Below, in pieces: positions 18,655-27,053 of a stretch of 57,474 nucleotides of DNA; within the stretch, counting starts at the first letter, position 1, and the number at the start of each line of letters is the position of its first letter. The notes below the pieces were generated by a model, which ran no database searches, was not told the origin of the DNA, and saw only the letters and a program-made list of their open reading frames with translations. The stretch comes from Pseudoprimorskyibacter sp. (GTDB lineage Bacteria > Pseudomonadota > Alphaproteobacteria > Rhodobacterales > Rhodobacteraceae): NCBI GenBank assembly GCA_029251265.1, contig JAQXDR010000170.1:1-57474 (forward strand), written 5' to 3'. Both the position numbers and the translations under genes were made by a program.

Positions 18655-18724
18655 ATTAGCGCACCTCGTTCACTTTGAGCAACGCAGCGTTGCACGACTC
18701 AAGTAAAGACGACGCTAACGCTGG

Positions 18725-18973
18725 TCAGTCTGTCAAACGCTCTTCCAATACAGTCAGACGCGCCTTTAACGCTTCGTTTTCTTCGCGTGCTTTTTGTGCC
18801 ATCGCACGCACTGCGTCAAATTCCTCGCGCGTGACAAAGTCGCGATCGGCCAGCCAGCGATCAATCATCGAACTAATGGCTGTCTCTGCTTCTTCGCGGG
18901 CACCTTGCGCAACGCCCATGGCGTTGGTCATAAGCTGCGAAATGTCGTCAAAAACCTTGTTACGCGTCTGCAT
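18725..18973 (-). CDS. ubiK: Accessory factor UbiK family protein
   Basis: An 82-residue protein with the BMFP/YqiC (UbiK) layout: an N-terminal amphipathic helix ('NKVFDDISQLMTNAMGVAQGAREEAE') and a C-terminal coiled coil ('DFVTREEFDAVRAMAQKAREENEALKARLTVLEERL'). UbiK helps the ubiquinone-biosynthesis complex under aerobic conditions in enterobacteria; the role here follows from family. The ATG at 18973 follows GGAG; a GTG four codons upstream is possible. It is divergent from lgt. Confidence 0.83.
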   Translation of the reverse strand: MQTRNKVFDDISQLMTNAMGVAQGAREEAETAISSMIDRWLADRDFVTREEFDAVRAMAQKAREENEALKARLTVLEERLTD

Positions 18974-19068
18974 CTGGCTCTCCACTGCTATATCCCACTA
19001 CTATATGGGACTAAGACGGTGCGGTCACAAGGTTGACTTTACACAAACTCAAGGCGCAGACAGCCGTT

Positions 19069-19953
19069 ATGAACAGCGGCATCCCATTTCCCGACCTTTC
19101 CCCAAACCTTTTTAGTCTGAGCGTTGGGGGCATCGAACTGGCCTTGCGCTGGTACGCGCTGGCCTACATTGTGGGCATCCTTTTGGGATGGCGCTTGTCA
19201 ATTACCGTTTTGACCCGCCCTACCCTTTGGGCTGGGAACGCAGCGCCTATGACCCCGAAGGCTTTAGAAGATCTACTGACCTGGATCATCTTGGGGGTCC
19301 TTATTGGCGGTCGAACAGGCTTTGTTCTCTTCTATCAGCCGAGCTATTTTTCGCAGCATCCGGTAGAAGCCTTTTACATCTGGCAGGGCGGCATGGCATT
19401 CCATGGCGGCTTTGCAGGGGTTGTTATCGCCGTTTGGCTGTTTTCTTGGCACCGGCAAATAAGCCTTTCCGGTGTTGCCGATGTCATAGCGCTGGCGGCA
19501 CCGATCGGGCTTTTTCTTGGCAGACTTGCCAATTTTATCAATGCGGAGCTGTGGGGGCGTGCAACAGAGCTACCGTGGGGTGTCATTTTTCCGGGCGCCG
19601 CCGCACAAAACTGCGGGCAACCGATTGGACTGATGTGCGCACGCCACCCATCGCAATTATACGAGGCAGCGCTTGAAGGGCTGATCCTTGGTTCGGTCTT
19701 GCTTTGGATGGCTTTTCGTCGCCAAGGTCTGGCATATCCTTGGCGCATGACGGGCGTTTTTCTTGCGGGGTATGGACTTTCACGCTTTGTCGTCGAATTC
19801 GTACGGCAACCAGATCCGCAATTTATATCTCTTGGAAATCCATTGGGACTGGCATGGCATGTCAACGGTTGGGGAATGACGATGGGCCAGACATTGTCTC
19901 TGCCAATGTTGATCGTCGGACTGATTCTTTTGACACGGCGTAAAAAGACATGA
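19069..19953 (+). CDS. lgt: Prolipoprotein diacylglyceryl transferase
   Basis: A 294-residue inner-membrane enzyme with about seven hydrophobic segments. It transfers diacylglycerol from phosphatidylglycerol to the lipobox cysteine of prolipoproteins. Visible signatures are 'GGMAFHGGFAGVV' (His-Gly-Gly region), 'GRLANFINAELWGRAT' (the Lgt signature with the essential Asn and Arg) and 'HPSQLYEA'. It overlaps midA by four bases (ATGA) and starts the operon lgt-midA-pgeF. The DUF3576 lipoprotein of this window would be one of its substrates. Confidence 0.95.
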   Translation: MNSGIPFPDLSPNLFSLSVGGIELALRWYALAYIVGILLGWRLSITVLTRPTLWAGNAAPMTPKALEDLLTWIILGVLIGGRTGFVLFYQPSYFSQHPVEAFYIWQGGMAFHGGFAGVVIAVWLFSWHRQISLSGVADVIALAAPIGLFLGRLANFINAELWGRATELPWGVIFPGAAAQNCGQPIGLMCARHPSQLYEAALEGLILGSVLLWMAFRRQGLAYPWRMTGVFLAGYGLSRFVVEFVRQPDPQFISLGNPLGLAWHVNGWGMTMGQTLSLPMLIVGLILLTRRKKT

Positions 19954-21014
19954 CCCCACTCTCGCGTCATCTTGCTGCACAAATCACGGCTTTGGGGCCC
20001 ATGACACTTGCTAATTTCATGCAGCAGTGCCTCTTGGATCCAACGCATGGATATTACGCAACGCGCGATCCATTCGGAACCTCGGGCGATTTTACGACAG
20101 CTCCCGAAATCAGCCAGATGTTTGGGGAATTGATTGGTCTTTCTCTGGCACAGTCTTGGTTGGATCAGGGGGCACCGAAACCTTTTATTCTGGCAGAGTT
20201 AGGCCCGGGTCGGGGCACATTGATGCGCGATATATGGCGCGCGACCGCCCATGTTCCCGGGTTTCACGATGCCGCAAAAGTCACTCTGGTCGAAGCCTCA
20301 TCGATTATGCGCGCCACACAGGCGAAAACTCTCAGAGCAGTTCATCCAATATGGGTGGACACTACGGCGGATTTGCCTAGTGGACCGCTTTTCTTGGTGG
20401 CGAATGAATTTTTTGATGCTTTGCCAATACGCCAATTTATTCGCCATAATACGGGATGGGTAGAACGTGTCATCGGGCTGGACCGTGATCAGTTTGTATT
20501 TGGACAGACCCCGCACACACCGCTGACGGATCTCAGCTACAGATGGGACGACACAGTCGAACATGACATGATCGAAATCTGTAAGCCGGGACAGATAATA
20601 GCTACGATTGTCGGAGAACGCATCGCAACACATGGTGGCGCCGCACTGATCATCGATTATGGGGACTGGCGCAGTCTTGGTGACACTTTACAAGCCTTGC
20701 AAAATCATGAGCCCACGGATCCCCTCTTGGCACCAGGCGAGGCCGATTTGACCGCACATGTCGATTTCGAGGCCTTGGCAAAAGCAGCTAGTCCCGCGCA
20801 TTTCACCCGCCTGACACCTCAAGGAACCTTTCTTGAACGTCTTGGAATTACAGAGCGGGCGCGTGCACTAGCAAAAAACATCAAAGGAACCAGCCTGAAA
20901 TCGCATGTTGCAGCTCATCGAAGGTTGACGCATCCATCAGAAATGGGTTCGTTGTTTAAAGTGCTTGGGCTATTTCCGAACGGAGCTTTGCCCCCCCCGG
21001 GACTGGAACAATGA
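19950..21014 (+). CDS. MidA/NDUFAF7-family SAM-dependent methyltransferase
   Basis: A 354-residue protein of the DUF185 family. It opens with 'GPMTLANFMQQCLLDPTHGYY', followed by 'GDFTTAPEISQMFGELIG' and motif I 'AELGPGRGTLMRDI'. The eukaryotic relative NDUFAF7 methylates an arginine of a complex I subunit; the bacterial substrate is not settled. 'VANEFFDALPIRQF' and 'IIDYG' are further family blocks. It is translationally coupled to lgt and pgeF by four-base overlaps on both sides, a conserved arrangement in this group. Confidence 0.88.
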   Translation: MTPLSRHLAAQITALGPMTLANFMQQCLLDPTHGYYATRDPFGTSGDFTTAPEISQMFGELIGLSLAQSWLDQGAPKPFILAELGPGRGTLMRDIWRATAHVPGFHDAAKVTLVEASSIMRATQAKTLRAVHPIWVDTTADLPSGPLFLVANEFFDALPIRQFIRHNTGWVERVIGLDRDQFVFGQTPHTPLTDLSYRWDDTVEHDMIEICKPGQIIATIVGERIATHGGAALIIDYGDWRSLGDTLQALQNHEPTDPLLAPGEADLTAHVDFEALAKAASPAHFTRLTPQGTFLERLGITERARALAKNIKGTSLKSHVAAHRRLTHPSEMGSLFKVLGLFPNGALPPPGLEQ

Positions 21015-21760
21015 CGCTTGAGATATTGACATCCGATAACCTGGTGCCTTGCCGACATGGATTTTTCACGCGGCACGGTGGTGCCTCTTCTGGTATATTC
21101 GCCGGACTGAATTGTGGTCTTGGATCCTCGGACCAATCAGAAATTGTCTCGATCAACCGTATGCGCGTTGCAGATGCAATGCATACCGACGTTTTGTTCA
21201 GCGTTCACCAAATCCATTCTTCTGATGTCGTGACCATTACCGACAACATCATGACCACGCCCAGTCGTGCGGATGCAATGGTATCTAATCAGACGGATGT
21301 TGTCTTGTCCGTGTTAACAGCTGATTGTCAGCCCGTTTTATTTGCCGACCACAAAGCGGGAGTGATAGGGGCCGCGCATGCCGGATGGCGCGGTGCGTTG
21401 AATGGCATTCTTGAAAATACTGTGTCCGCTATGTGCGATCTGGGTGCGACAACCGAAAACATACATGCCGTAATAGGCCCATGCATAAGTCAAACCGCCT
21501 ATGAGGTTGGGCCAGAGTTTGTTGATGCATTTGTGTCGGTAGATCCTCTTTTTGAAAGGTTTTTCGCCCACGGTCAAAGCGACCGTCGGCTCTTCGATCT
21601 TCCTGGATTCAGCCTGCATCTGTTGCAAAGAAATGGCATATCAGCAGAATGGACTGGGCAGTGTACATTTTCAGACCCAACACGATTCTATTCGTATCGC
21701 CGTGCCACGCACGCAAAAGAGGCCGATTATGGCAGACTGATTTCTGCAATTCGGCTATGA
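21011..21760 (+). CDS. pgeF: Peptidoglycan editing factor PgeF (YfiH family)
   Basis: A 249-residue protein of the multicopper-like polyphenol oxidase/YfiH family. In E. coli PgeF removes incorrectly incorporated L-Ser from muropeptides; related proteins have purine nucleoside phosphorylase activity. The zinc ligands are seen in 'VHQIHSSDV', 'LTADCQPVLF' and 'GAAHAGWRGAL'; 'VIGPCISQTAYEVG' and the final 'FYSYRR' are also typical. It begins inside the midA stop (ATGA) and ends the operon. Confidence 0.9.
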   Translation: MTLEILTSDNLVPCRHGFFTRHGGASSGIFAGLNCGLGSSDQSEIVSINRMRVADAMHTDVLFSVHQIHSSDVVTITDNIMTTPSRADAMVSNQTDVVLSVLTADCQPVLFADHKAGVIGAAHAGWRGALNGILENTVSAMCDLGATTENIHAVIGPCISQTAYEVGPEFVDAFVSVDPLFERFFAHGQSDRRLFDLPGFSLHLLQRNGISAEWTGQCTFSDPTRFYSYRRATHAKEADYGRLISAIRL

Positions 21761-21959
21761 AACCCTAATCGTTTGTTAAGTTATTATTTTTAATCATACT
21801 TTCATTAGGTTTTTGAAAACACACTCCAAACCATGACATCGTGGTCTTGGAAATTTCTCAAGTTTGACCAATCTCCGCCACAGGCTTGCCCCAATTGAGG
21901 GGGATATAGCTCCAGTGTCCGCGTTTTGGACATTCGTAAAGAGTGAAGGAGTGAGGCAC

Positions 21960-22079
21960 ATGGATAACAACCGCTTTTTGACAGCAGCCGTTTCAAATGC
22001 ACGCCAGTATGATGTCGTTTTACCTTGGGAACGCAAAGGCTTACGTAGCCGGCCATGTCGACCCCAAAAAATCAGCTAA
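21960..22079 (+). CDS. Microprotein, RF-x14-LPWxRK pattern (copy 1)
   Basis: A 39-residue frame starting ATG at 21960, preceded by AAGGAG at correct spacing. It reads MDNNRFLTAAVSNARQYDVV followed by LPWERKGLRSRP and a short basic tail. It shares 'RF', fourteen intervening residues and 'LPW-x-R-K' with the frame at 22434-22529, in exactly the same spacing. No known domain. I infer a small expressed protein because of the ribosome site and the conserved pattern; function unknown. Confidence 0.5.
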   Translation: MDNNRFLTAAVSNARQYDVVLPWERKGLRSRPCRPQKIS

Positions 22080-22433
22080 AAACTATTAGCGGCTCACGAA
22101 TATCAGTTCCGTTAATATCAGCCTGCAAAATGGCGTTCCTTGACGTCCATCTGATGCTACTCCAAAACCTCAAGACTACCCAGTTTATAGATACACCACG
22201 CCTTAAATCTGCCAGTGGTATACCATATTTCAAAAAAAGAGTTTGTGCGACTCGATCCCGTTGTATATCCTTTAGCATATAGAAGAACACTAAATCGTAT
22301 AGTTTTGGTGGCTGGCAGAAGGTTATGCAAAACGTGCACCCTTAACCTTTTGTCCAACGTGTAGACTTTTTTGTCTTCGCATCGCACAGAGCTTGCGTTT
22401 AGTTACAAGCCTTATTTGGCAAAGGATTTTTGG

Positions 22434-22529
22434 ATGACCTACACTATAAATCAGAAACGGTTTATTCGGTCGGTGCTCTTATCATCAGGCGTTGTAACTG
22501 TGGCCTTACCGTGGAGACGGAAACGCTAA
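22434..22529 (+). CDS. Microprotein, RF-x14-LPWxRK pattern (copy 2)
   Basis: A 31-residue frame starting ATG at 22434 after AAAGGA. It reads MTYTINQKRF, then a hydrophobic stretch IRSVLLSSGVVTVA, then LPWRRKR and stop. It aligns without gaps to the first microprotein from RF to the LPW-x-R-K end. A strong stem-loop begins about 50 bases after its stop, so it may form a small independent transcript. Too short for homology claims; function unknown. Confidence 0.45.
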   Translation: MTYTINQKRFIRSVLLSSGVVTVALPWRRKR

Positions 22530-22577
22530 CTTACCGCATTTGAACTTCGCATATCAGTGAACAGCACTACCAAGAAC

Positions 22578-22610
22578 AAGCCCGCCCTCTAACCTAGAGG
22601 GCGGGCTTTC
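22578..22610 (+). terminator. Strong hairpin, likely terminator
   Basis: AAGCCCGCCCTCT (22578-22590) pairs perfectly with AGAGGGCGGGCTT (22596-22608) around a five-base loop, followed by TTC. The 13-bp GC-rich stem downstream of the second microprotein is a good terminator, although the T-tract is short. It could work in both directions. Confidence 0.65.
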
Positions 22611-22894
22611 AACCGCAGCGCAAACCCACCTTTACCAGCCTGTTGCACAGAAAGGCTGCGAGTATCCTCGGGCCCTCTGCATCAAACAAGCAGTCGCGCT
22701 TTGGTGTTCATTTTAACAAGCCGAGCATCTCGGCCCGAAAACACTCAATAATAACTCTATTTGACCTACAAACTGGTTGTGGCCAAAGAACGTCAAGCAA
22801 AGGGCTATTTTAAGAGAAAATACGCACCAAATTTGCCATAATTCGATTTGATGCAAATCAGAGTGATGGACGCGTAGACCTACCTGCCCTTGGA

Positions 22895-23395
22895 TCAGGC
22901 GTTGCGGCTCAACCGTTCTTCGAGAACATCAAACGGGACTCCCGGATCGTCCTTAGCAACTCGAATAACCAATGACGTTTTAACCGACGCAACGTTGTCT
23001 GCCGTTAAAAGGTCTGCCGTTAAAAATGTCTGGAACGTGCTTAGATCAGGGGCGACGCATTTCAGGATAAAGTCCACTTCTCCGTTCAGCATATGACACT
23101 CCCGGATCAAGGGCCAATTGCGGCATCGATCTTCAAACGCCCGAAGATCCGATTCTGCCTGACTTTGCAAACCAACCATCGCAAAAACCTTGACTTCAAA
23201 CCCCAGCTCGCGCGTATCAATATCGGCGTGATATCCTTGTATATAGCCCTGCTCTTCCAATGTTCGCACACGACGCAGGCAAGGCGGAGCTGAGATTCCA
23301 ACACGCTTGGCCAATTCAACATTGGTCATGCGACCATCGCCCTGAAGTTCAGCCAGAATCTTTCTGTCAATCGGATCCAGTCGGTGGCCTGGCAT
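22895..23395 (-). CDS. Lrp/AsnC-family transcriptional regulator
   Basis: A 166-residue regulator. The helix-turn-helix is at the N-terminus ('LDPIDRKILAELQGDGRMTNVELAKRVGISAPPCLRRVRTLEEQGYI') and the RAM effector domain follows ('VKVFAMVGLQSQAE...ECHMLNGEVDFILKCVAPDL'). Lrp-type proteins form dimers and octamers that sense amino acids. It is divergent from trxB; lrp and trxB are also neighbours in E. coli, which supports the true Lrp branch. The intergenic region has a duplicated operator-like element at 23440-23475, 45 bases or more from its start codon. Confidence 0.93.
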   Translation of the reverse strand: MPGHRLDPIDRKILAELQGDGRMTNVELAKRVGISAPPCLRRVRTLEEQGYIQGYHADIDTRELGFEVKVFAMVGLQSQAESDLRAFEDRCRNWPLIRECHMLNGEVDFILKCVAPDLSTFQTFLTADLLTADNVASVKTSLVIRVAKDDPGVPFDVLEERLSRNA

Positions 23396-23439
23396 GTTAC
23401 TCTCCTATGGTTTGCATGCGTTATAGCATGACCCGACTC

Positions 23440-23475
23440 TTGCGCAATATTATTTCTCATATGCGCAATATTATT
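23440..23475. promoter_or_regulatory. Duplicated operator-like element, Lrp-trxB intergenic region
   Basis: The 14-base sequence TGCGCAATATTATT occurs twice, at 23441-23454 and 23462-23475, exactly 21 bases apart (two helical turns). With the preceding T the first copy contains the palindrome TTGCGCAA. Two same-face sites between divergent promoters suggest cooperative binding by the Lrp/AsnC protein encoded alongside. Inferred, not demonstrated. Confidence 0.6.
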
Positions 23476-23573
23476 AAAGAAAATACGGTTAAGGCAGATT
23501 AAAACACTATGGGCTTTTCCCCATCGGTTTGCGTCTTTATATCCAGTATTCACGTACTGCATTGAGGTTGTCC

Positions 23574-24515
23574 ATGTCTGAAACGCGCCACTCCAAGGTC
23601 CTAATCATCGGCTCCGGTCCTGCCGGTTATACTGCGGGCGTCTATGCCAGCCGTGCTATGCTTGAGCCACTGTTGGTTCAGGGCATTGAACCCGGTGGCC
23701 AGTTGACCACCACCACCGAGGTCGAAAACTGGCCGGGTAATACAGAAATCCAGGGGCCCGACCTGATGGTCAACATGCAGGCACATGCCAGCGCCATGGG
23801 GTGCGAAATTGTGGGTGACGTCATCACCTCATTAAAGCTCGACAGCCGGCCATTCACAGCCAAGGGCGATAGTGGAGCCACCTACACCGCCGATGCTGTG
23901 ATCTTGGCGACGGGTGCCCGTGCAAAATGGCTCGGTCTCCCGTCTGAAGAAAAGTTCAAAGGCTTTGGGGTGTCGGCTTGTGCGACATGCGACGGCTTTT
24001 TCTATCGTGGGCAAGAAATCGTGGTCATCGGCGGTGGTAATACTGCCGTTGAAGAGGCGTTGTTTTTAACGAAATTTGCGTCAAAGGTCACACTTATCCA
24101 CCGTCGCGACACCTTACGTGCGGAAAAAATACTACAGCATAGGTTGTTGAACCATCCCAAAATCGTACCTCTATGGAACCACGCACTAGACGAAGTGATT
24201 GGCACCGATAGTCCACTTGGCGTTGAAGGGGTACGCGCAAAACATATCGAAACCGGAAAGATCACAGAAATCGCGGCAAAAGGCGTCTTTGTTGCTATCG
24301 GTCACGCCCCAGCTAACGAACTGGTCAAAGATACATTGGAAACCCATATGGGTGGATATGTGGTGACCAAACCAGATAGCACGGCGACTTCGATCCCCGG
24401 AGTGTTTGCAGCCGGTGACCTGACAGACCATGTGTTCCGTCAGGCTGTAACGTCGGCGGGTATGGGGTGCATGGCCGCACTAGAGGCCGAACGCTGGTTG
24501 GCAGAACAGGACTAG
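23574..24515 (+). CDS. trxB: Thioredoxin-disulfide reductase
   Basis: A 313-residue low-molecular-weight thioredoxin reductase that passes electrons from NADPH through FAD to thioredoxin. FAD motif 'VLIIGSGPAGYTAGVYASRA' at 9-28, redox-active Cys136 and Cys139 in 'SACATCDGFF', NADPH motif 'VVIGGGNTAVEEALFL', and the C-terminal 'FAAGDLTDHVFRQAVTSAGMGCMAA'. The ATG at 23574 fits family N-termini. A DMT transporter gene follows after four bases. Confidence 0.97.
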   Translation: MSETRHSKVLIIGSGPAGYTAGVYASRAMLEPLLVQGIEPGGQLTTTTEVENWPGNTEIQGPDLMVNMQAHASAMGCEIVGDVITSLKLDSRPFTAKGDSGATYTADAVILATGARAKWLGLPSEEKFKGFGVSACATCDGFFYRGQEIVVIGGGNTAVEEALFLTKFASKVTLIHRRDTLRAEKILQHRLLNHPKIVPLWNHALDEVIGTDSPLGVEGVRAKHIETGKITEIAAKGVFVAIGHAPANELVKDTLETHMGGYVVTKPDSTATSIPGVFAAGDLTDHVFRQAVTSAGMGCMAALEAERWLAEQD

Positions 24516-24519
24516 CACC

Positions 24520-25371
24520 ATGCGCCTCGCGATTTTGGTGGCGCTTACCATGGTCGCCTTTGCGGCAAATTCACTATTGACGCGGCTGGCGTTGGCCAAC
24601 GGCTCCTATGACGCTATCCATTTCGGTGCTGTGCGATTGTTTTCAGGCGCTTGTATACTGTTGTTTTTGGTAGGCCTACGCCAGCTCAGGGTAGAGTCAC
24701 GGGCCTTTCGACCCAAGTTTTCAAAACCAGATTTTGTGGCAACGGCCGCGCTCTCTTTGTATATATTTGCGTTTTCATGGGCGTATCTTTCCTTGGATAC
24801 TGGACTTGGTGCCTTGATCCTGTTCGGTATCGTACAACTTACCATGTTTGGCGGCGCTCTTTTGGGGGGCGAACAGTTCAGCCGCTCGCGTTGGACAGGC
24901 GCAGCAATGGCATTCAGTGGCTTGATATGGCTGTTGTGGCCCAATCAAGAGGTGGTCTTGTCTTTGCCTCATGCCGTGGTAATGGCCTCGGCCGGGTTTG
25001 GCTGGGGTGTATATTCACTGGTAGGACGGGGTGCACAGGACCCTTTGGCCGACACCGCACGGAATTTCCTATGGGCCACACCTATTGGATGTCTCGCCGC
25101 CTTTATGTTGGCAGATACAGGTTCTTTTGTGCAAAACACCGGCCTTGGTTTGGCAATTCTAAGTGGCGCAGTTACGTCTGGCTTGGGCTATGCGCTGTGG
25201 TATCGCGTGTTACCCCAGCTGTCAGGCACGGCAGCAGCCTTGGCTCAGCTTAGTGTTCCGGTGATTGCCATGGGAGGGGGGATGCTACTGCTGTCTGAAC
25301 CACTGACCTTGCGGTTTTTATTCGCATCCATTCTCATTCTTGGAGGCATCGCCTTTGGGTTACGTCGCTAA
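24520..25371 (+). CDS. DMT-superfamily transporter (EamA)
   Basis: A 283-residue polytopic inner-membrane protein with about ten hydrophobic helices in two EamA repeats. The N-terminus 'MVAFAANSLLTRLAL' and the C-terminal 'AALAQLSVPVIAMGGGMLLLSEPLT' are typical of metabolite exporters of the drug/metabolite family. Substrate unknown. It starts four bases after trxB and is probably cotranscribed with it. It ends convergently with the NUDIX gene with only eight bases between. Confidence 0.86.
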   Translation: MRLAILVALTMVAFAANSLLTRLALANGSYDAIHFGAVRLFSGACILLFLVGLRQLRVESRAFRPKFSKPDFVATAALSLYIFAFSWAYLSLDTGLGALILFGIVQLTMFGGALLGGEQFSRSRWTGAAMAFSGLIWLLWPNQEVVLSLPHAVVMASAGFGWGVYSLVGRGAQDPLADTARNFLWATPIGCLAAFMLADTGSFVQNTGLGLAILSGAVTSGLGYALWYRVLPQLSGTAAALAQLSVPVIAMGGGMLLLSEPLTLRFLFASILILGGIAFGLRR

Positions 25372-25379
25372 AGGGTCAT

Positions 25380-25817
25380 CTAGACAATAAGGCGCTCAAG
25401 TCCATCAACACAGACGTTCTCTGTCCCCCACGCCACGCGGGCCAGACTGTCCGGTTTGACATGCAACTGCGCCAGTTCATTTCGTGACGCCCAAATCTTT
25501 CGGTTCACAACACCTTCGGTGTCCTGCCAGTCCTTTGGCATCCATCCTGCAAGAGACGCCCTAAAGAAAATCTCAACTTGATGAAAGCCACGCTCGGGTG
25601 CGTGGAATTCATTGATCATGCACGGATCACCAACCGTAATGTCCACACCTAACTCTTCATAAACCTCGCGGCGCAGATTCGTTTGCAATCCTGTATGGGC
25701 AACAACCCCGCCACCGGGTGCGCACCAAAGGTCACTCTCACCGTCAGGATAGGCATTGACCAACAAAAGGCAGTCATCGTGTAAAATCACACCGCGAACC
25801 GCCAGTCTTACCGTCAT
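25380..25817 (-). CDS. NUDIX hydrolase
   Basis: A 145-residue protein with the Nudix fold. The box is 'GGGVVAHTGLQTNLRREVYEELGV': the REVYEELG core with its metal-binding glutamates is intact, but the first glutamate of the consensus (G-x5-E) is threonine. It should hydrolyse a nucleoside diphosphate linked to another group; the substrate cannot be told. Good ribosome site (AAGGAG). Neighbours on both sides run in the opposite direction, so it is a single-gene unit. Confidence 0.85.
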   Translation of the reverse strand: MTVRLAVRGVILHDDCLLLVNAYPDGESDLWCAPGGGVVAHTGLQTNLRREVYEELGVDITVGDPCMINEFHAPERGFHQVEIFFRASLAGWMPKDWQDTEGVVNRKIWASRNELAQLHVKPDSLARVAWGTENVCVDGLERLIV

Positions 25818-25892
25818 GATATAAGCTCCTTCAATTTGTTCTTTCCTATACCAGTGAGCTTGCCTAAGACCGCCAATGGAAAAAGGATCTGC

Positions 25893-27053
25893 ATGATGCC
25901 CCTCACCGTCACATTTACCGGCGCCGAGATACTCTGGCCAGAAGGTCTGGGTCCCGGGTCTTTGTCTTTACACAAGGGACGGATCGTCAAGGACTCGATG
26001 GGGCCCAGTATCGATCTGACAGGCGCGCGGATCCTGCCTGGAATTATCGATCTGCATGGCGACGGCTTCGAACATCATGTTGCCCCGCGACGGGGTGCTC
26101 TTCTTGCGGGGGCATCTGGGATTGTTACAACCGAGGCGGAACTGGCCGCCAACGGAATCACGACCGCATATCTTGCGCAATTCTTTAGCTGGGAAGGTGG
26201 GATGCGTGGTCCAGATTTCGCCGAAACCGTGTTTGCTAATCTTGACCAACTCCGTCACTCTTTTGGTACGGATATACGAGTTCAGCTACGTCTCGAGACA
26301 CATCTTCTGGATGCATTTGATCGCGCACTTGCGGCGATAGATCGCTATGGTATCGAGTATCTTGTGTTCAACGACCACCTTCAGCACGACCGTTTGGCCG
26401 AGGGACGCAGGCCCAAACGTCTCACCGGTCAAGCCTTGAAAAGTGGTCGCAATCCACAAGATCACCTAGACTACATGATCTCGCTTCATCTACGTCGCGC
26501 GGAGGTCCCCGCGGCGATCGCCGACCTCGCGGGCAAACTGATAAAACGCGGAGTCCGTCTGGGCAGTCATGATGATAATTCGCCATCACAACGTGCCAGT
26601 TGGGCTGGACAAGGTGCAACAATATCCGAATTCCCAGAAACAATCGATGCAGCCAAAGCCGCTATCCAAACAGGGTCAGCGGTCGTTATGGGGGCTCCGA
26701 ATATCGTCAGGGGTGCCAGTCACAGCGGCAACGTGTCCGCCAGAGAACTTGTAGCTGCCGGTCTGTGTGATGCGCTGGCTTCGGATTATCATTATCCGTC
26801 ACCACGGGCAGCAGCACAGGTTCTACAAAACGAAGGTATTTGCGATTTTGCGGACGCCTGGCACCTGATTTCAGCAGGACCGGCTAAAATCATGGGGCTT
26901 GTGGACCGCGGCCAACTAAGTTTTGGACACAGAGCAGACCTGATTATAGAGCACCAAGAAACGCATAGGATCGCCGCGACGATCGCCGGCGGACAGGTGA
27001 CCTATTTGAATGGCGAATTGGGTGCTCGGCTCATCACTGGCGCCAATCACTGA
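25893..27053 (+). CDS. phnM: PhnM-like amidohydrolase (alpha-D-ribose 1-methylphosphonate 5-triphosphate diphosphatase)
   Basis: A 386-residue metal-dependent amidohydrolase. The metal-binding start is 'LPGIIDLHGDGFEHH', then 'NDHLQHD', 'LGSHDDNSP' and 'CDALASDYHYPSP', all characteristic of PhnM, which releases pyrophosphate from the triphosphate intermediate of the C-P lyase pathway. No other phn gene is in the window, so the enzyme is separated from its usual operon. The tail overlaps the end of the convergent purK gene by seven bases. Two adjacent ATGs are possible starts after AAAAAGGA. Confidence 0.85.
   Translation: MMPLTVTFTGAEILWPEGLGPGSLSLHKGRIVKDSMGPSIDLTGARILPGIIDLHGDGFEHHVAPRRGALLAGASGIVTTEAELAANGITTAYLAQFFSWEGGMRGPDFAETVFANLDQLRHSFGTDIRVQLRLETHLLDAFDRALAAIDRYGIEYLVFNDHLQHDRLAEGRRPKRLTGQALKSGRNPQDHLDYMISLHLRRAEVPAAIADLAGKLIKRGVRLGSHDDNSPSQRASWAGQGATISEFPETIDAAKAAIQTGSAVVMGAPNIVRGASHSGNVSARELVAAGLCDALASDYHYPSPRAAAQVLQNEGICDFADAWHLISAGPAKIMGLVDRGQLSFGHRADLIIEHQETHRIAATIAGGQVTYLNGELGARLITGANH

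Larger units (their letters stand above)
21761..22894. other. AT-rich intergenic stretch of 1.1 kb with two microprotein frames
   Basis: No conventional gene is visible between pgeF and the Lrp regulator. Longer open frames here (for instance on the minus strand at 22072-22290 and 22157-22387) lack ribosome sites and family resemblance. The stretch holds two very short frames with good ribosome sites (21960-22079 and 22434-22529) and one strong hairpin (22578-22610). It is richer in A+T than its neighbours by eye. No transposase remnant or tRNA is recognisable in 22611-22894. Confidence 0.6.

Noticed and set aside
22980-23020. Tandem GTCTGCCGTTAAAA repeat inside the Lrp/AsnC gene, suspected duplication or frame error
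   Set aside because: The encoded segment has the normal family length in this region (FL...NVASVKT spacing), so it is not an insertion and the frame is intact.
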